Source: Utricularia gibba (taxonomy: Eukaryota > Streptophyta > Magnoliopsida > Lamiales > Lentibulariaceae). From it: a stretch of 64,000 nucleotides of DNA. Position numbers and translations under genes: made by a program. Below the pieces are notes generated by a model that was not told where the DNA came from, searched no databases, and saw nothing but the letters and a program-made list of their open reading frames with translations. Of this stretch, positions 61,549 to 64,000 are shown one piece after another (position 1 is the first letter of the stretch; each line of letters opens with the position of its first letter). The stretch is taken from positions 1,674,001 to 1,738,000 of the forward strand of contig NEEC01000019.1 of the NCBI GenBank assembly GCA_002189035.1. Reading direction: 5' to 3'.

Positions 61549-63389
61549 ATGGAGTCCCATTACTTTTAGGCAGTGAAACAACAACAATCTGAAAGCCATG
61601 AAAAGTGTATGAAACATTGAAATTCTTAATCTTTTGATATTTTTTTTCACAAAACTTTCAGGCCAAGGAGAAGCTGGAACTAATAGTGGTACAGGATGTA
61701 TAATGGGCTTGTGATGTGATCGCTTTCATTGTCAAATCGTGGCATCTGGACCCATGAAAGTTGGTGAAATGGGTAAGCTTACATGCAACTTGCTGCTTTG
61801 TATCAGAAGCAAGATGAGAGCTCTCACTTATCCTTAAGGTTCCTTCCTCCACTGCTTTTTTTTGTAACATGGTACTGTATGCGAATTTGGTAAGTAAAAT
61901 ATGTAGCTCCCTCTGTACTTTTGACTTTCTCACTTTCCTCAGTTCAGTGCCATGATTTTGGTAGGTTTGTTTTGGGGATCTCTATTCATTTCCTGCCAAC
62001 TGTACCCATTAAATGCGCATACAGCATCAATGTGATATCACTTGTACTATTTTATGAACGGTTAAAACTACTGATTGACTGCAAGTTTTGATCCATTTTC
62101 TAATGAGTTTGGGGAGACATGTTTCACTTGGGAAGCAGTGTGGCAGGCGGGGTTTCTGCTGCGCATATGAGGGAGTTTCTCTTCTATGAAGATCTGCTCA
62201 GGAAGATCCAGATCCATACTCCTGATCTGTTTAGCTGGTACCGAAAAATATGAAGATATTCATTAAATAATGATTCTTTTTTTCTCAGTATTTCCAAAAT
62301 GGGTGTGGCCCAAATCATGTAAATGGGATTCGAAAGCCCTGAAATTATCCCAATTAAAGCAGCCCATGATAAGGCCCAAATGTTAACTAAAAATTACATA
62401 TTTCATTTAGTGTTTTATAATCATGAATTCAATCTAAACATATGCCTATAATGTTTAATTTATTTAAAAAATAATTTGTTTCTTTAAATTTAAAACATAA
62501 TTGAAAATTGCTATTCCGACAACTCATTATAAAAAAATATTCAGTTGAAATCTATAATTAAATTAAAAAATTAATTCAATCTATTTTTGAAACACCTTCT
62601 CTGTTATCTGTGGTCCCAAGAAGCCGAATGATTTAAATATATCATTGTTTACTAATAATAATAATAAAAGGGATACAATTTCTAAAAAGAAATTGCATTA
62701 TGATGAATGGTGGAGATTTGAGATGACAAAGCGAAGTGACTACTCAAAGGACAAGTTTGGAATTGTGAAGAGACAGAGATAGAGGGCGAGGGCCCCTTTT
62801 AAAACAAGTTTCTCTCCAAATCGATGAAAATCAATTTTTTACGTTAAAAAAAGTTAAAAAAAAATCATTATTTTCCCTTTTTTATATAAATTTTACCTAG
62901 AAAAAAATGTAAGAAAAAGAAAGTATTTTATGATTAAAAATAACACGATTAGATTTTTTTTTTCCTGGGGAAGGACAAGCAGCATGTGAATAAAGGGTTC
63001 TTGTTGATTTCGTGCAGACTTGTCTTCATGGTACGCTTTCTTTTCAATGTCCCTTCGCACTGTAGAAATAGGTTAGGTTTTCATGACATGTCTTCTTTCT
63101 CGTGTTTCATTTGTAATCCTTTTTTGGGCTCTCTTCCAATTGTACAATTACCAGACTTTGTACATAAACTCATTTAGGAAAAAGATACATGAACTTGTTT
63201 ACATTTTCATTTGAATTTTCGAGCATCCCTACTTGTTTTTTCATGTATTTTGCTGTGTTTGCAATTTCTAACCCATCAAACTTTGAAATTACAGCCGCCT
63301 GCTGGCTCCCCTGTATATATACAGCCCTTCTGGTTCAATGTTCCCATGCTCCAGAAGTTGGGACTGGCTGCTTTCTTGTGATGTTTGGT
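61549..63389. other. Intergenic, QSOX to MIR319
   Basis: QSOX 3' untranslated sequence runs for a few hundred bases, then AT-rich DNA with A/T runs. The palindrome CTGTATATATACAG near 63312-63325, about 80 bases before the hairpin, includes a TATATATA box that could be the MIR319 core promoter. I see no protein gene. Confidence 0.5.
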
Positions 63390-63600
63390 GTCAATAAGGA
63401 AGGGAGGGAGCTTCCTCCAGTCCAGTCCATGGCAGCTCGAGGCTGAATACCCAGCTGCCGACTCGTCGGTTCGTGAGCTCGTTTGCAGTAACCAGCTCGA
63501 TGCAAATGGGGTTTCGATCCAATGATGCGGGAGCTGCGTTGAGTTTCCTCTGTCGCGTCTTGGACTGAAGGGAGCTCCCTCAGCTTCTACTTCATCTGTT
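63390..63600 (+). ncRNA. MIR319: MIR319 precursor (targets TCP transcripts)
   Basis: The 21 bases at 63560-63580 are identical to the canonical miR319 (start TTGGACTGAAGG, end GAGCTCCCT). The opposite arm at 63405-63425 (AGGGAGCTTCCTCCAGTCCA then G) pairs with it with one mismatch (C opposite A) and two G:U pairs, in a foldback of about 180 bases with the miRNA on the 3' arm, as in known MIR319 genes. The loop-proximal part includes GCAGCTCG and GGGAGCTGCG, able to pair further. miR319 directs cleavage of JAW-type TCP mRNAs (TCP2/3/4/10/24), which control leaf growth and senescence. Precursor ends are approximate. Confidence 0.9.
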
Positions 63601-64000
63601 TCCCCTTTGCATTGCTAGTTTTGTTTCTCAATCAAGCAAATATACTCATGCAGCTCCATCCAACTTGATCTGCACGTGCCAAGATGGTGACATGCTTGAA
63701 AATGGTAGGGTTATGGTTCCTTGCGGCTCAATTTGGCTGATCTATTCTTCGTACAATGCACAAACACACACTAGAAAACAGGCTTCGCATTCCCCCACGT
63801 GATGGGAATGTAAAGACAATTTTTTACATCCTTAAAATAAAGTTTTAAAGAAAAGAAAGCGAGCAAAACCCTGCCCTAATACTAACTGTTATTTTCGAAC
63901 CTTCTGTATAAACAATGCGATCATGGGGTGATTCAAGAGATGATGGTTTCAAGTTTCGAAGCTTGGAATGACTCCCCGGATGCCATGAATCGACAGCCAC
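63601..64000. other. Downstream of MIR319
   Basis: The last 400 bases hold the rest of the probable primary transcript or intergenic DNA. No gene or start of a gene was recognised before the window ends. Confidence 0.5.

Overview
This window is nuclear DNA from a flowering plant, most likely a eudicot. The genes have short GT-AG introns, AT-rich intergenic DNA, and plant-specific families (RAV, HHO/NIGT1, CRF, DUF1639, plant ALT thioesterase, MIR319). I saw no tRNA, rRNA, CRISPR array or transposon open reading frame. The region is gene-dense, with about fifteen protein genes in 64 kb, and the spaces between genes hold AT-rich DNA with simple repeats.

Layout: an RLP4-like malectin/LRR receptor-like protein (cut by the left edge, +); a 7 kb gene-poor stretch; a RAV/TEMPRANILLO AP2-B3 factor (+); an HHO/NIGT1 GARP factor (+); a BRO1-domain (BROX-like) protein (-) divergent from Mediator subunit MED25 (+); meiotic HOP2 (+); alpha-xylosidase XYL1 (+); a cytokinin-response-factor-like ERF with a spliced upstream ORF (+); an ALT-type acyl thioesterase (-); a DUF1639 protein (-); cysteinyl-tRNA synthetase (+); a single C2H2 zinc-finger protein (-); an MBR/HIP1-type RING-H2 E3 ligase (+); a PB1-domain protein (-) divergent from mitochondrial ATP synthase beta (+); an ALIX pseudogene; a quiescin sulfhydryl oxidase QSOX (+); and a MIR319 hairpin at the right end.

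The genes are a mixture of housekeeping and regulatory loci and do not form an operon or cluster. Links between them are only suggestive: the RING protein belongs to the family that includes the MED25-binding ligases MBR1/2, and miR319 targets TCP factors while site II (TGGGCY) motifs, which TCPs can bind, lie in the ATP synthase and MED25/BROX promoters.

The most important technical observation is that seven genes (RAV, MED25, HOP2, DUF1639, C2H2, ATP synthase beta, QSOX) each need one extra base, usually in a short G or C run, to join conserved protein segments. MED25 may need a second correction near its end. Flanking coding sequence is otherwise well preserved. This pattern looks like homopolymer under-calling in the assembly more than like seven independent pseudogenes. 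The most interesting biology is the exact miR319 sequence in a foldback, the intron-spanning upstream ORF of the CRF gene, two GC-AG introns, and the collapsed ALIX copy beside the ATP synthase gene.
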